The notes under the pieces: generated by a model
What the model saw: the letters and a program-made list of their open reading frames with translations, nothing else
What the model was told of the DNA's origin: nothing
Database searches by the model: none
Shown: positions 1 to 8,202 of the stretch, one piece after another
Layout: the number at the start of each line of letters is the position of its first letter
How positions within the stretch are numbered: the first letter of the stretch is position 1
Assembly: GCF_007431345.1 (NCBI RefSeq)
Contig: NZ_CP041730.1
Coordinates: forward strand, 2,666,001 to 2,730,000
Direction of reading: 5' to 3'
Source of the DNA: Chitinimonas arctica
GTDB lineage: Bacteria > Pseudomonadota > Gammaproteobacteria > Burkholderiales > Chitinimonadaceae
Length of the DNA: 64,000 nucleotides
Program-made: the position numbers and the translations under genes

Positions 1-325
1 GCGCGATAAAGCGTCGACCCAGTTCTACCGGCGCGCTGATGCGCAGCCTGCCGACGATGTCGTCGATGCCGGCATGGAGCGCTTCCTCTGCTTGTTCGAT
101 TTCGGCGAGCGCGGCAACACAACGCTGATAAAAGGCGCTGCCGGCTTCCGTCAGGCTTAGGTGCCTCGTGGTGCGATGGAACAGGCGGGCCCCGGTTCGT
201 TCTTCCAGGCGCGCAACGCGCTTTGCGACCGCCGAGCGCGTGAGATGCAAGCGCTGTGCCGCTGCGGTGAAGCTGCCCGTTTCGGCAGCATGGATAAAGG
301 CGGTGATGCCGCTCAGGCGATCCAC
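1..325 (-). CDS. LysR-family transcriptional regulator (partial, cut by left edge)
   Basis: The minus strand encodes the N-terminal part of a LysR regulator. It opens with GTG-Asp-Arg-Leu, matching the usual MDRL start of the family, which is why I place the start at 325. The winged helix-turn-helix follows (TGSFTAAAQRLHLTRSAV, then RLEERTGARLFHRTTR), then the linker helix and the first residues of the effector domain (GRLRISAP). The C-terminus lies outside the window. A TTG at 358 is a possible longer start. It is divergent from the esterase gene at 444, so it probably regulates that gene. Substrate or inducer cannot be inferred. Confidence 0.85.
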   Translation of the reverse strand, partial: MDRLSGITAFIHAAETGSFTAAAQRLHLTRSAVAKRVARLEERTGARLFHRTTRHLSLTEAGSAFYQRCVAALAEIEQAEEALHAGIDDIVGRLRISAPVELGRRFIA

Positions 326-443
326 TATGGCAGGAGATTGGTGCCAATCATTCGCCAATCATACGACGAATCATCGCTTTTGGAGAACTGTGGCTACGCA
401 TACGATGCGCAGCAAGTGAAACGAATGAGCGGTGAGGAAGACG

Positions 444-1211
444 ATGCGTGGTCGTGGTTGGGAAATGTGCGGTTCTTCGGGTGACATCGGTAGCAGGGTG
501 GTCCGATTGCGATATGGCACGGCCGAGGCGCAATGCGGCGAGCTATATCTACCGGATGGCAGGTACGCTCCGGTGGTCTGCCTGCTGCATGGAGGCTATT
601 GGCGCATGCCTCATGGCCGCGATCAGATGGAGCCCATGGCGCGTGACCTGGTACGGCGAGGCTATGCCGTGTGGAACCTTGGGTATCGGCGCGTCGGCGA
701 GGTACAGCCGGCATGGCCCGCATGCCTGGAGGACGTGAATTGCGGTGTCGATCGGCTGGCCGACACCGACTTCGGCCTGGACCTCGATCGGGTCGTGTTG
801 GTGGGGCATTCGGCCGGCGGCCATCTGGCCCTGTCCTGCGCCGCAAGCTGGCCTGCGCGCCGCGTCCGCCTACTGGCCGCCATCGGCCTCGCGCCGGTGA
901 CCGATCTGCTGTCTTCCAGCGCCGACACTGCATTGAAGGCCGCTATTGATGCCTTGCTGGCCGACTCGGCTGAAGCAGCGTCGCCGTTACAGCGACTGCC
1001 TATCGGTCTTCACCAGACCCTGATCCACTCCCTTATAGACGATGGCGTACCGGTTGCCATGTCCCAAAGCTATGCCCAGCGTGCGTACCGAGCAGGCGAT
1101 GAGTTGGAGCTGGTGGAGTTGCCGGGCGCAGGCCATATGGATTTTCTGGACCCCGACAGTGCCGCCTATGCAGCGCTATGCCAAGCATTGCGCCTTTACT
1201 TGCACGGATAG
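444..1211 (+). CDS. alpha/beta hydrolase, carboxylesterase / kynurenine-formamidase-like
   Basis: A cytoplasmic alpha/beta hydrolase of about 255 residues. The oxyanion-hole motif HGGYW, the nucleophile elbow GHSAGG and a late GAGHMDF histidine give the catalytic Ser-(Asp)-His set. The HGGYW form is shared by arylformamidases (kynurenine formamidase) and BD-FAE-type esterases, so the natural substrate is unsure. I chose ATG 444 because GAGGA stands 5 bases upstream; a GTG in frame at 432 is an alternative. It is divergently transcribed from the LysR gene, a common arrangement for a LysR-regulated catabolic enzyme. Confidence 0.8.
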   Translation: MRGRGWEMCGSSGDIGSRVVRLRYGTAEAQCGELYLPDGRYAPVVCLLHGGYWRMPHGRDQMEPMARDLVRRGYAVWNLGYRRVGEVQPAWPACLEDVNCGVDRLADTDFGLDLDRVVLVGHSAGGHLALSCAASWPARRVRLLAAIGLAPVTDLLSSSADTALKAAIDALLADSAEAASPLQRLPIGLHQTLIHSLIDDGVPVAMSQSYAQRAYRAGDELELVELPGAGHMDFLDPDSAAYAALCQALRLYLHG

Positions 1212-1384
1212 GAGAGGGTGTGCCAGTTGGGCGCTGCAGCTGATTCCTTGGCCGCAAGCTGCAATCCACGCGGCACCTTGGGATAAGCTGCGGCGGAGAA
1301 CTTTGAAAAGGGAGCAAATTTTGGGAGTAGTTATCATTCACGGAGAAAGTCCGTGCTGTCTTTCTGTCCGCGGGGCATGATGCG

Positions 1385-1453
1385 GCCTAACCCTTCCATC
1401 GGGAGGACTTGTTCCGGCAAGCCCGTCCAAGCCCCCCATGGCAAACGTTGGAA
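1385..1453 (+). other. integron attC-like recombination site
   Basis: The stretch begins with GCCTAAC, which fits the R'' consensus RYYYAAC, continues CCCTTCCATCGGGAGGAC, and ends CATGGCAAACGTTGGAA, close to the ends of chromosomal integron attC sites (AAAC-GTTRRRY). The interior can fold as CTTG-ttccgg-CAAG flanked by GGA/TCC. At the other end of the following gene the stop codon lies in CTCTAACGTTGGAC, where TAA overlaps an R''-like TCTAAC and is followed by GTTGGAC, a match to GTTRRRY. No integron integrase is in the window. The call rests on sequence resemblance and needs a covariance search. Confidence 0.4.
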
Positions 1454-1785
1454 ATCGAAAGGCGCCTTTGTCTCCGAACACCAAATCACGACTGCTTGGC
1501 CTTCTGATCTTCGCAATTGGCGTCGGAGGGGCAGCGTACACCTGGTATTCCGTTCTTGCCGAGGGCCGCTACGCCCAGAAGGCCAGCTTTCTCCTTCCGT
1601 TCTTTGCTTGCCTCGGCTTGTCGCTGATGATCTATCCGATGAGCAAGGCCGAGAGCCTTGCAAAATATGGCTCCGAGCAGATCCCTTGGGAGCATATTCC
1701 AATGGGGCAGAAGGTTCTGATCTTTCTCGGTGTTGTGCTTGGCGCGTTGCAATGGTCCTTTTTTAGTGGGCACCTTTCGCTCTAA
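1438..1785 (+). CDS. small hypothetical membrane protein (possible gene cassette)
   Basis: A 115-residue protein with three predicted membrane segments (about residues 19-37, 49-66 and 95-112) and a basic N-terminus. I do not recognise a family. The ATG at 1438 lies inside the attC-like site, so the true start could be slightly different. The stop TAA overlaps an R''-like TCTAAC, a feature of integron cassette genes. It is on the same strand as the esterase but 226 bases downstream, so co-transcription is doubtful. Confidence 0.6.
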   Translation: MANVGNRKAPLSPNTKSRLLGLLIFAIGVGGAAYTWYSVLAEGRYAQKASFLLPFFACLGLSLMIYPMSKAESLAKYGSEQIPWEHIPMGQKVLIFLGVVLGALQWSFFSGHLSL

Positions 1786-1977
1786 CGTTGGACTGCCCTG
1801 ACACGGGCTACGCCGAGGCGGCAACGATTGCAATATCGATCTCACGAGTATCCCGCTCTGCCAGGAGCGTCCGCGCATATTCGAGAACACGCCGGCGACC
1901 GGTAAACCATTCGTTGCCTGTCTGTGCCTTTTCACACAGGGCTTGACCCATCCTTTCGTAAAACAGCGTGCTATATA

Positions 1978-1994
1978 TTACCCTTTTCGGGTAA
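1978..1994. promoter_or_regulatory. short dyad upstream of AraC-type gene
   Basis: TTACCC and GGGTAA form a perfect 6-bp inverted repeat separated by 5 bases, 29 bases before the AraC-type start codon and just after an AT-rich TATATATT. It could be an operator overlapping the promoter. There is no direct evidence beyond symmetry and position. Confidence 0.3.
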
Positions 1995-2023
1995 AACGCA
2001 GCTGCGTATCCAGAGGATGCATC

Positions 2024-2845
2024 ATGGCTCGGCAGCCGCTTATAGCAAGTCAGTTTGATATCAGGCCCGATGAACAGGGATGGCAGGCCGCGCATCTGCA
2101 CGGTGCGGCGCAAACCGCCATGCTGTTCGACGGTGTGCCGGGCTTTGCCTACATCGTCAAGGACGCCGCCGGCCGTTATGTCTCCTTCAACCAGTCGGTA
2201 ATGCAACGGGTCAAGGCGCGCCGGCCAGAGGAGATCCGTGGGCGCACGGCAGCGGAAATCTGGCCGGGCCCAATGGCCGCCCGCTACGACCAGCAGGATC
2301 AATGGCTGATCAAGCGGCAGCTACCCATCTTCGACCAGCTCGATCCGACGCTCTATGCCGATGGCGAAACCGGCTGGTGCGTGACCCACAAATACCCGCT
2401 CTACGTCACCACCGGCGAGTTGGCCGGCATACTGTGCCTGTCGCGCGATCTGCCGGAGATTTCACGCAACGGTTTGATCAACGAGCAACTGGCCAGTGCC
2501 GTGGACCGCATGGTCATCCACTTCGAGGACAAGCTGCAGATTGCCGATCTGGCCGAGCAGGCGGGTCTTGCCAGCAGCCAGTTTTCCGCCCGCATCCGCA
2601 AGATCTACGGCATCAGCCCAGCCGACCTGATCCTGCGCAGCCGCATCCGCGCCGCCTGTGCCTTGCTCCGCCGTGACGACGCTTCGCTCAGCCAGATTGC
2701 CCTGCAGTGCGGCTTCTATGATCACAGCCTGCTGAGCCGACAGTTCCAGCGCATGATCGGCACCAATCCTTCCAGCTACCGCAAATGGCTGCAGACACAG
2801 CCGCAATCGACCCTGGTACCGTGGGAGCCGCACTGGCCCCGTTAA
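2024..2845 (+). CDS. AraC-family transcriptional regulator with N-terminal PAS domain
   Basis: A 273-residue regulator. Residues about 25-140 look like a PAS sensor (PGFAYIVKDAAGRYVSFN, RTAAEIWP, GILCLSRD). Residues about 165-260 are the AraC double helix-turn-helix (LADLAEQAGLASSQFSARIRKIYG; LSQIALQCGFYDHSLLSRQF followed by GTNPSSYRKW). The ATG at 2024 is preceded by CAGAGG 8 bases upstream; an in-frame ATG at 1943 would add a poor, non-family-like leader. It is convergent with the M64 peptidase gene. The ligand sensed by the PAS domain is unknown. Confidence 0.85.
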   Translation: MARQPLIASQFDIRPDEQGWQAAHLHGAAQTAMLFDGVPGFAYIVKDAAGRYVSFNQSVMQRVKARRPEEIRGRTAAEIWPGPMAARYDQQDQWLIKRQLPIFDQLDPTLYADGETGWCVTHKYPLYVTTGELAGILCLSRDLPEISRNGLINEQLASAVDRMVIHFEDKLQIADLAEQAGLASSQFSARIRKIYGISPADLILRSRIRAACALLRRDDASLSQIALQCGFYDHSLLSRQFQRMIGTNPSSYRKWLQTQPQSTLVPWEPHWPR

Positions 2846-2860
2846 GCCCTGGGTAGCAGC

Positions 2861-2911
2861 GCTGGGCGTGGCGACGGCCCCCGGCCGAAACCGGGGATGG
2901 CCATGCCCAGC
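2861..2911. terminator. bidirectional hairpin between convergent genes
   Basis: GCTGGGCGTGGC pairs with GCCATGCCCAGC (one G-T), with a second inner stem CCCCGG/CCGGGG. It lies between the AraC-type gene and the convergent M64 gene. There is no clear T-tract, so rho-independent strength is uncertain. Confidence 0.5.
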
Positions 2912-2928
2912 CCAGGATAGGCTGCGAC

Positions 2929-4542
2929 TTACTTGGGGAAGGTATAGGTTACCGAGAAGTTACCTGCGCCCGAGTAGGACTTCACCTCGAAGTAGTAGTG
3001 CCCTGCCGTACCGGCGTAGTTGATGGTCTCGCTGGAGGTGGGCCCGGTGGCCGACGTCACTACCGCCCAGGCGGAACCACTCCATTTGTACAGCACCAGC
3101 TCGAAGTCGGTATTGGCCGGCCCGGTCAACTGCAGCTTGAAGTTGCCGCCCAGATTGCTGGTGTGGGCGCCAGCGGAAGGCAGGTTGACCCATTGCTTGT
3201 TGGCCACCGAACCCGTTACCGTCACGGGCGTGGTGCCACCGTTATCGGGCTTGTAGTAAGTGGCAAACACCACGCCGGCGCGGCGCTCGTTCACTGCGTG
3301 CCAGGGTTGGCCCAGGGTACGCATGCGCGAATTCTCGGTTGGCCGGTACATGCCGCTGGTGCAATAGCGGCCGCCGCGGAACAAGCCCAGCGTGCCGTTG
3401 GCGTAGGTGCCCGTCGGGGTGGGCACCTGGATATTCGCTGGAATCAGGCTGCCCCACTTGCCGCCATTGCGGCTGCTTTGCAGCGTGACATTGGCCTCGC
3501 TGGGTTCGCGGCTGGTATCGCAGCTGCCGTAGTCATACTCGTCAGCCAGCTTGAACGCGGTGTGGCCTATCTCGTGCAGCGCCAGCTCGATCGCCGAGGT
3601 GTGCATGGTCATGGTGGCGATGCTGCCGCCAGCTCCGCCATAGCGGGTGGAGTTGGCGATCACCACGATCACGTCGCGGCCGTCGGCGGCGGTGACCGAA
3701 CCCACGTTGGAATACACCAGGTTGTCATCGGCACAGACCAGCCGGTCCAGGCCCCAGCAGCCTATCTGCACACCCAGGGCGGTGTTCTTGTAGATGCCCT
3801 TGTCCGGTTCATCCACGCCGGACTGGGCGCTGACCACATCGACGCGACGGATGTTCATGCCGGCCTTGTTGGCGCCAAACAGGGGATCGGCCAGCATGCC
3901 GTTGGCCACCTTCTGCGCATCGCTGGCCCATTTGCCCATTTCGGCGCTGGTGTAGCCGTCGCCGATCAGCACGATATCCATGCGGTTGTTCGATGGGCCG
4001 GTATTGTGCAGCAGCACCGAGCTGGCCTGTAATCCCATGGACATCATGCGCTCATTGCCATTGAGCAGCCTGTCCAGCAGCTTGCGGTCGAAGCGCTTGG
4101 CGGGCTTGGCAGCGGCGGCGGCAAAGGCGCGCTCATTGCCCAGTTCGGTATTCTGCCCACCCACCAGTTCGACGTGGTCCAGCGTCTTGTTGTCCGGCAC
4201 CCGCACTTCGAACACCGTCTGCGGCAGGGTGACCTTCTGGGTGCGTTCGATCTCCCCGGTCTCGGGGTTGAACGATTCGGCGTGCAAGGTGGCCGGGTTG
4301 GCTACCCGGCTACGGAACAGTTCCCTACCCTGTCGGTCGCGTCCGACTACATAGAGATCGGAAGCACTGGGGTGTACGGGCTGGGGCGTGCTGGTGAACT
4401 GGCCGGTCTGGGCATGGACCAGCTCGTAGTCGCTGCCGCCCCTGCCGTTGTCCTGCTTCACCCGGAGCAGCAAGCCGTCCGCCGCGTAAACCGCCTGACC
4501 TGCCAGGGCCAGCCCCAGCACGAAGGGTAGGGAATGCTTCAT
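2929..4542 (-). CDS. secreted M64-family zinc metallopeptidase with C-terminal PPC-like domain
   Basis: A 537-residue exported protein. A Sec signal peptide (MKHSLPFVLGLALAGQAVYA) is followed by an M64 N-terminal region and a catalytic M64 peptidase domain, with zinc motif HEIGHTAFKLADEYDYG (HExxH plus LxDEY). The last 90 residues (SVANKQWVNLPSAG to the C-terminus) look like a bacterial pre-peptidase C-terminal beta-sandwich, often cleaved after secretion. M64 includes the Clostridium IgA peptidase, but most members are of unknown substrate and I infer only extracellular proteolysis. The gene stands alone, convergent with the AraC-type regulator. Confidence 0.85.
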   Translation of the reverse strand: MKHSLPFVLGLALAGQAVYAADGLLLRVKQDNGRGGSDYELVHAQTGQFTSTPQPVHPSASDLYVVGRDRQGRELFRSRVANPATLHAESFNPETGEIERTQKVTLPQTVFEVRVPDNKTLDHVELVGGQNTELGNERAFAAAAAKPAKRFDRKLLDRLLNGNERMMSMGLQASSVLLHNTGPSNNRMDIVLIGDGYTSAEMGKWASDAQKVANGMLADPLFGANKAGMNIRRVDVVSAQSGVDEPDKGIYKNTALGVQIGCWGLDRLVCADDNLVYSNVGSVTAADGRDVIVVIANSTRYGGAGGSIATMTMHTSAIELALHEIGHTAFKLADEYDYGSCDTSREPSEANVTLQSSRNGGKWGSLIPANIQVPTPTGTYANGTLGLFRGGRYCTSGMYRPTENSRMRTLGQPWHAVNERRAGVVFATYYKPDNGGTTPVTVTGSVANKQWVNLPSAGAHTSNLGGNFKLQLTGPANTDFELVLYKWSGSAWAVVTSATGPTSSETINYAGTAGHYYFEVKSYSGAGNFSVTYTFPK

Positions 4543-4590
4543 GATGCGCCTCTATTCTAATTATGCCGATGGGATATCGGCTGCAGCATC

Positions 4591-4875
4591 ATGAACTTAG
4601 AAAGGCTTGAACGATTGTACGAATTTATGCAGGCAAGGACCAAAAGCATGCAAATCTGCTGGATGGTATATGCGGAATGGGTAAAAAAGCGGGATTCCGA
4701 CGGATGGTAGCAGCCTGATCAGTATCGGTACCGTGTTTGCCGTGACCATGCCCCACAGGGGGTGTCACTCGACGACCAATCGCTTGAGCCGGGCATGCTC
4801 ATTCTTAGGCTGCTTGAGTCGCTTGGCATCGGCGCTCCAACGTCAGATTTACAGCGCTTTGCCGAAAAAGCTTAA
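4591..4875 (+). pseudogene. possible small gene of 94 codons interrupted by an amber codon
   Basis: From ATG 4591 a coding-like frame runs to TAA 4873 with a single TAG at codon 40 (4708-4710). Both halves read like real protein: MNLERLERLYEFMQ... before it and LEPGMLILRLLESLGIGAP... after it. No Shine-Dalgarno is evident. The 3' end overlaps the 3' end of the decayed hydrolase on the other strand. I do not recognise a family. It may be a decayed gene or chance; the region 4543-4848 otherwise shows only the presumed promoter of the M64 gene. Confidence 0.3.
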
Positions 4876-5595
4876 TGCCTTCGCTACTACACGGCGATGC
4901 ACCGCTTCGCGATCCACGCCTGGGGCGTCGCGGCAGACCTGCGCCAACCGAGCCATTGCAGCCGGCAGGCCACGTTGATGAAGGCGTAGTGCCCTGCACC
5001 ACCTTGCACCAGTTCGTACTGCGCTTGAGGAATATGTTTTGCGTACCAGCTAGCGTTGGACGCAATGGGCACGGTTGTGTCCGCATCGCCAGCCACGATT
5101 GCCAGCGGAATGGAGATGTCTGCCAGGTCATGTGGCTGAAACGCTTGCCCGAGCGCAGGGGCCATGACGAACGCCGCACGGATGCGCGGATCACGGAAAG
5201 AGTTGCCGCTGCGCGCCAGCGAGGCTTGGGTGGCGGGGGCCGACTCGTTCAATCCCATACTCTTTGCGCCTGGGATGTCTATTTCCGGAGGATGGCAGGT
5301 TGCGTCGGCAGCAGGTGATTGGCAAAACCGGAAAAACGCCTGCCGATCGGTACGCGCGCTAGCCAACTCCAGAACCGTGTAGCCGCCAAGGGAAAAGCCC
5401 AACGCACCGATGCGTTCCATGTCCACGTGCGAAACGAACTACGGGTCTGCCAGCACGGCATCCAGGGCCTCGCTCAAGTCTGTCGCACGCTCCCACCACA
5501 ACAGAAAACCCTCTGCCGTCAACGGCTCCAGTGCGTTGTTGCCGGGGTGGTTGACGCCGACCACAATGTAGCCCTGCTCTCGCGTCCTGGCATGT
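4849..5595 (-). pseudogene. decayed dienelactone-hydrolase-like alpha/beta hydrolase
   Basis: The minus strand reads EQGYIVVGVNHPGNNALEP, then ALDAVLADP, an in-frame TAG near 5441, then FVSHVDMERIGALGFSLGGYT with the GFSLGG nucleophile elbow, IVAGDADTTVP (acid residue) and GGAGHYAFI (histidine). After INVAC near 4975 the frame shifts; the true tail (LPAAMARLAQVCRDAPGVDREAVH to SFFGKAL) continues in another frame and stops at TAA 4849-4851. The N-terminal third is missing where the sequence joins the AraC-type remnant. One nonsense codon, one frameshift and a 5' truncation make this a clear pseudogene. Confidence 0.8.
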
Positions 5596-5976
5596 CTGGT
5601 ACAAACGGCGATACGTATGGGGGATCGTGGCTAGCGGACCATCGTGCCGCACACAACAATACACGGTGGTCGCTGCACGCTCGACCAACCGCACCGACAG
5701 GTCGGTACCGATCGCCTGCTGCCGCGCCTGGAAAGTACTGGGACTGAGCCCGGTCATCTCGCGAAACGCACGCGCAAAGCTCTGGGCATTATCGTATCCA
5801 GCCTCGGCGGCCGCATCGATGACACTGGCAGTGCCTTCGACCAAGTGGTACGCGGCCCGTGCCAGGCGCGCGCGCCGCACCGTGACAGCCACGCTCTCGC
5901 CGGTCATGGCACGGTACAGCCGATGGAAGTGGTAGGGAGAAAAATGGGCAATGGCGGCAAGCAATTCGGTGCTGTG
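5596..5976 (-). pseudogene. decayed AraC-type regulator (HTH plus start of GyrI-like domain)
   Basis: The minus strand carries both AraC helix-turn-helix units (ELLAAIAHFSPYHFHRLYRAM; IDAAAEAGYDNAQSFARAF then GLSPSTFQ) followed by the opening of a GyrI-like ligand domain (VRLVERAATTVYCCVRHDGP, YRRLYQ). At about 5596 the similarity stops and the sequence continues as the middle of a hydrolase gene, consistent with a deletion joining two neighbours. The sequence N-terminal to ELLAAIA (up to about 6096) does not look like an AraC protein, so the 5' end is also damaged. Confidence 0.7.
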
Positions 5977-6170
5977 TGGCGCAAAATCCGGCAGGCACAA
6001 TGGGGAAAAGCCCAGTCGATGACGGGGCTTCGTTGTCGCCCGTAATGGCAATCCGACGACTTTATTGCCTGCCGTCGTGTCTTCTACGACGAGCATGCCG
6101 TGCAGTTCTTCGACGAGAAAAAAACGGATGTCGAGGAGCGCCCAGCAGTGGGGGCGCTTCTTACTTCAAT

Positions 6171-6208
6171 GAATAGCGTCGCCTTAGGTTCACAGGCGGC
6201 GCTATTTC
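6171..6208 (-). terminator. hairpin just downstream of the porin gene
   Basis: GAATAGCGTCGCC pairs with GGCGGCGCTATTTC around an 11-base loop, directly after the restored porin stop codon. A second hairpin (GAGCGCCC/GGGGCGCTT) lies at about 6136-6159. There is no long T-run, so this is a probable but unproven terminator. Confidence 0.45.
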
Positions 6209-6211
6209 AAA

Positions 6212-7230
6212 TCAGAAGTCGTGACCTAAGCCCACGGTGACGATTGATGGATCAGGGCCATTGTTCACCCGCTTCGCGTAGTACTCGGCCAGGGCATAGG
6301 TCCGCTTGGACAGGTTGTACTGCCCCCGACGTTGAATACGTTGGCCTTGGTATCGCCAGATGTCTGCCGAACATAACCCACACGCAGTGCGGTACCGATG
6401 TCGTCGAAGGCGTAGGCGCCGAACAGCGAGGATGCCTTGACCTTCCGTTCAGCGCCGCCAGTCCTCAGCTTGTTCTGGCTGTGCTGGGCGCCAAAGTTCA
6501 AGCGGCCGAGGTAATACGAGCCCCCCGCCACGAACTGGTCGAGTTCCGCCCCCTTGATGCCCTCATAGTCCTTGGCCTGCTGGTAGGCAATATGCGTGTC
6601 AAACGAATCCCATGTTCCCACCATACGGAACGCCCAGCCGCGTGAGTCCAGCCCATTGGCGGACTTGTTTTCACCCGTGAAGTAGGCGGCATCGCCTTGG
6701 ATGCTGCCGAACTTGGGTGTCGAATACCACAGCATATTGTTGCTGCGATAGTTGGAACCCAGCGCGTAATAACCGGTACCGAAGTTAGCGGACCCGAAGG
6801 TATGGGTGCCAATGAAATTGTCGTAGAACTCGGCTGCCTGCGTGTAGGGCGTCTTGCCGCGGCCAAGCTTGATGGCACCAAAATCGCCCTGCAAGCCGAC
6901 CCAGCCCTCGCGGGAGGCAAAGCTGTTCTTGCCCACATAGAAAGACGCGTCAGCGGCATCGATGCCGATGCCGGACTCGATCTGGAAAAAGGCTTTCAGG
7001 CCCTCGGGTAGTGCTTCCTCACCCTTGATTCCCCAGCGGCTGTAGAGGTCGTTCACCTCGGTACTGCCATTCACCGCACCGGCATCCGCCGGAAAGAAAG
7101 CCCGTTCGGCGCGCGCTGCGGCGTTGACGTTCTGAACGCCTCCCAGCACCCGGCCGTAGAGCACGACCTCGTTGGCAGCAAAAGATGAGGCGCTTGCCAT
7201 CAGTAGTGTTATCCAATGAATACGTTTCAT
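6212..7230 (-). pseudogene. general porin (OmpC/PorB-like), frameshifted close to the C-terminus
   Basis: A beta-barrel porin of the betaproteobacterial trimeric type. It begins with a signal peptide (MKRIHWITLLMASASSFAAN), VVLYGRVLGGV, and has the typical SRWGIKGEEAL...FQIES and GRGKTPYT motifs. As read, the frame goes off after NVFNVGG and ends at 6265 without the barrel-closing strand. One base further, the other frame gives QYNLSKRTYALAEYYAKR and ends VGLGHDF at 6212, the terminal Phe being the BAM recognition signal. The break is in a run of five C (6323-6327, five G on the coding strand); six would restore a protein of about 339 residues. It may be a real mutation, a slippage switch or a sequencing error. 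Confidence 0.8.
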
Positions 7231-7360
7231 CGCGACCCCTTGTTTTAGGTTGTGAAATAGGAATTAGAAATCCGGCGTGCAAGATTCAATTGAGGCAACT
7301 TAATCTACGGCGCGATTCCCACCCTACCCGCACAAAACCCACAAATCGCCGACTTTCTGA

Positions 7361-7410
7361 TTACAGATTTGTTATTTAATGCGACCCGCAATGCTTACGG
7401 ATTTGTAATT
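7361..7410. promoter_or_regulatory. two tandem regulator-binding-like repeats before the metal locus
   Basis: TTACAGATTTGTTATT at 7361 and TTACGGATTTGTAATT at 7395 are near-identical 16-mers 34 bases apart; the second has TTAC/GTAA symmetry. They lie in the intergenic space between the porin and the cupredoxin-like gene. OmpR-family metal response regulators bind such repeats, so binding by the downstream two-component regulator is a reasonable inference. No other gene lies in 7231-7503. Confidence 0.4.
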
Positions 7411-7503
7411 ATTCTGACGAGGGTTTGTTGGCTTGCGCCCCCGACAATGGCGACCAGCATAAAGACATTATGCAAACAACCCCAACGCCGTAAGGAGCAA
7501 GCC

Positions 7504-8019
7504 ATGCAATTCAAAAACCTCTTTCCTATCCTGCTGACTGTCGCTGCAACTATCGGCATTAGCCAGGCCAATGATGGTTATATCCACTCCCATTCTGGTA
7601 CGCCCCGGCAGTTGACCAATGCCGATGTCAATTTCGGTTCGCCGGCCTCGGTCAAATTCGCCGATCGTGGCTATGAATTCAAACTCGGCGCGGATGGCAA
7701 AGCGAGCCGCTCCTGGTTTTCGGTAGAGAGCAGTGAACGGGTACGTTTTGATCTGGAAAACCAGAGCGATCACGTTGTCGCATTTGTTGTCGGGGATGAG
7801 CCTGCCATTGCCGAATACGCGCAACTGTTCCGCAAGGACCCCGCCAGCGTCAGCAACGATTTCCATGGCGTGATTCTGTCGCCGGGCGAGAAGAAGAACT
7901 TTGCCTGGAAATTCGACACCTCCGGCAGCCCCAAGGTACTTGCCACCTACGTCACGCTGGATGGCGAATACAAGAAGAACAAGGCGCCCGTCTCGGTGAC
8001 CCGCTCCCGCGACCATTAA
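7504..8019 (+). CDS. periplasmic cupredoxin-like protein of the metal efflux locus
   Basis: A 171-residue exported protein with a Sec signal peptide (MQFKNLFPILLTVAATIGISQA). The mature part is beta-rich with SDHVVAFVVGD, typical of the first copper-ligand strand of cupredoxins, and a C-terminal LSPGEKKNFAWKFDTSG strand. No cysteine is present, so a type 1 blue copper site is unlikely; metal could bind the N-terminal HSH or the C-terminal histidine. AAGGAG precedes ATG 7504. It sits 183 bases upstream of the CzcC-like gene on the same strand and probably helps metal handling in the periplasm. Confidence 0.65.
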   Translation: MQFKNLFPILLTVAATIGISQANDGYIHSHSGTPRQLTNADVNFGSPASVKFADRGYEFKLGADGKASRSWFSVESSERVRFDLENQSDHVVAFVVGDEPAIAEYAQLFRKDPASVSNDFHGVILSPGEKKNFAWKFDTSGSPKVLATYVTLDGEYKKNKAPVSVTRSRDH

Positions 8020-8202
8020 GCAAGGGCTTGTGTCACTGCAACCAAACGTGGTCGGTAGCACTAGCCAAGGTGCCACAGTCCACGTTCCCTACAGCTGCAT
8101 AGGCAGCTCAACCCAACAAACGATTCATTCCCAGTTACAGCGCCTGAATTGATTGGCGCGAGCCAAAGACTTCGCGTTGCTGCTGGCAGAGGTAACTGCT
8201 TC

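Noticed and set aside
1808..1951. 47-codon minus-strand frame ending IDIAIVAASA
   Set aside because: It has no spaced ribosome site and no recognisable domain, and lies in the promoter region of the AraC-type gene. Chance is as likely as a gene.
4708..5443. Amber codon reassignment (two neighbouring frames with in-frame TAG)
   Set aside because: The hydrolase also has a frameshift and truncation, and undamaged genes do not contain internal TAG codons, so ordinary decay explains both.
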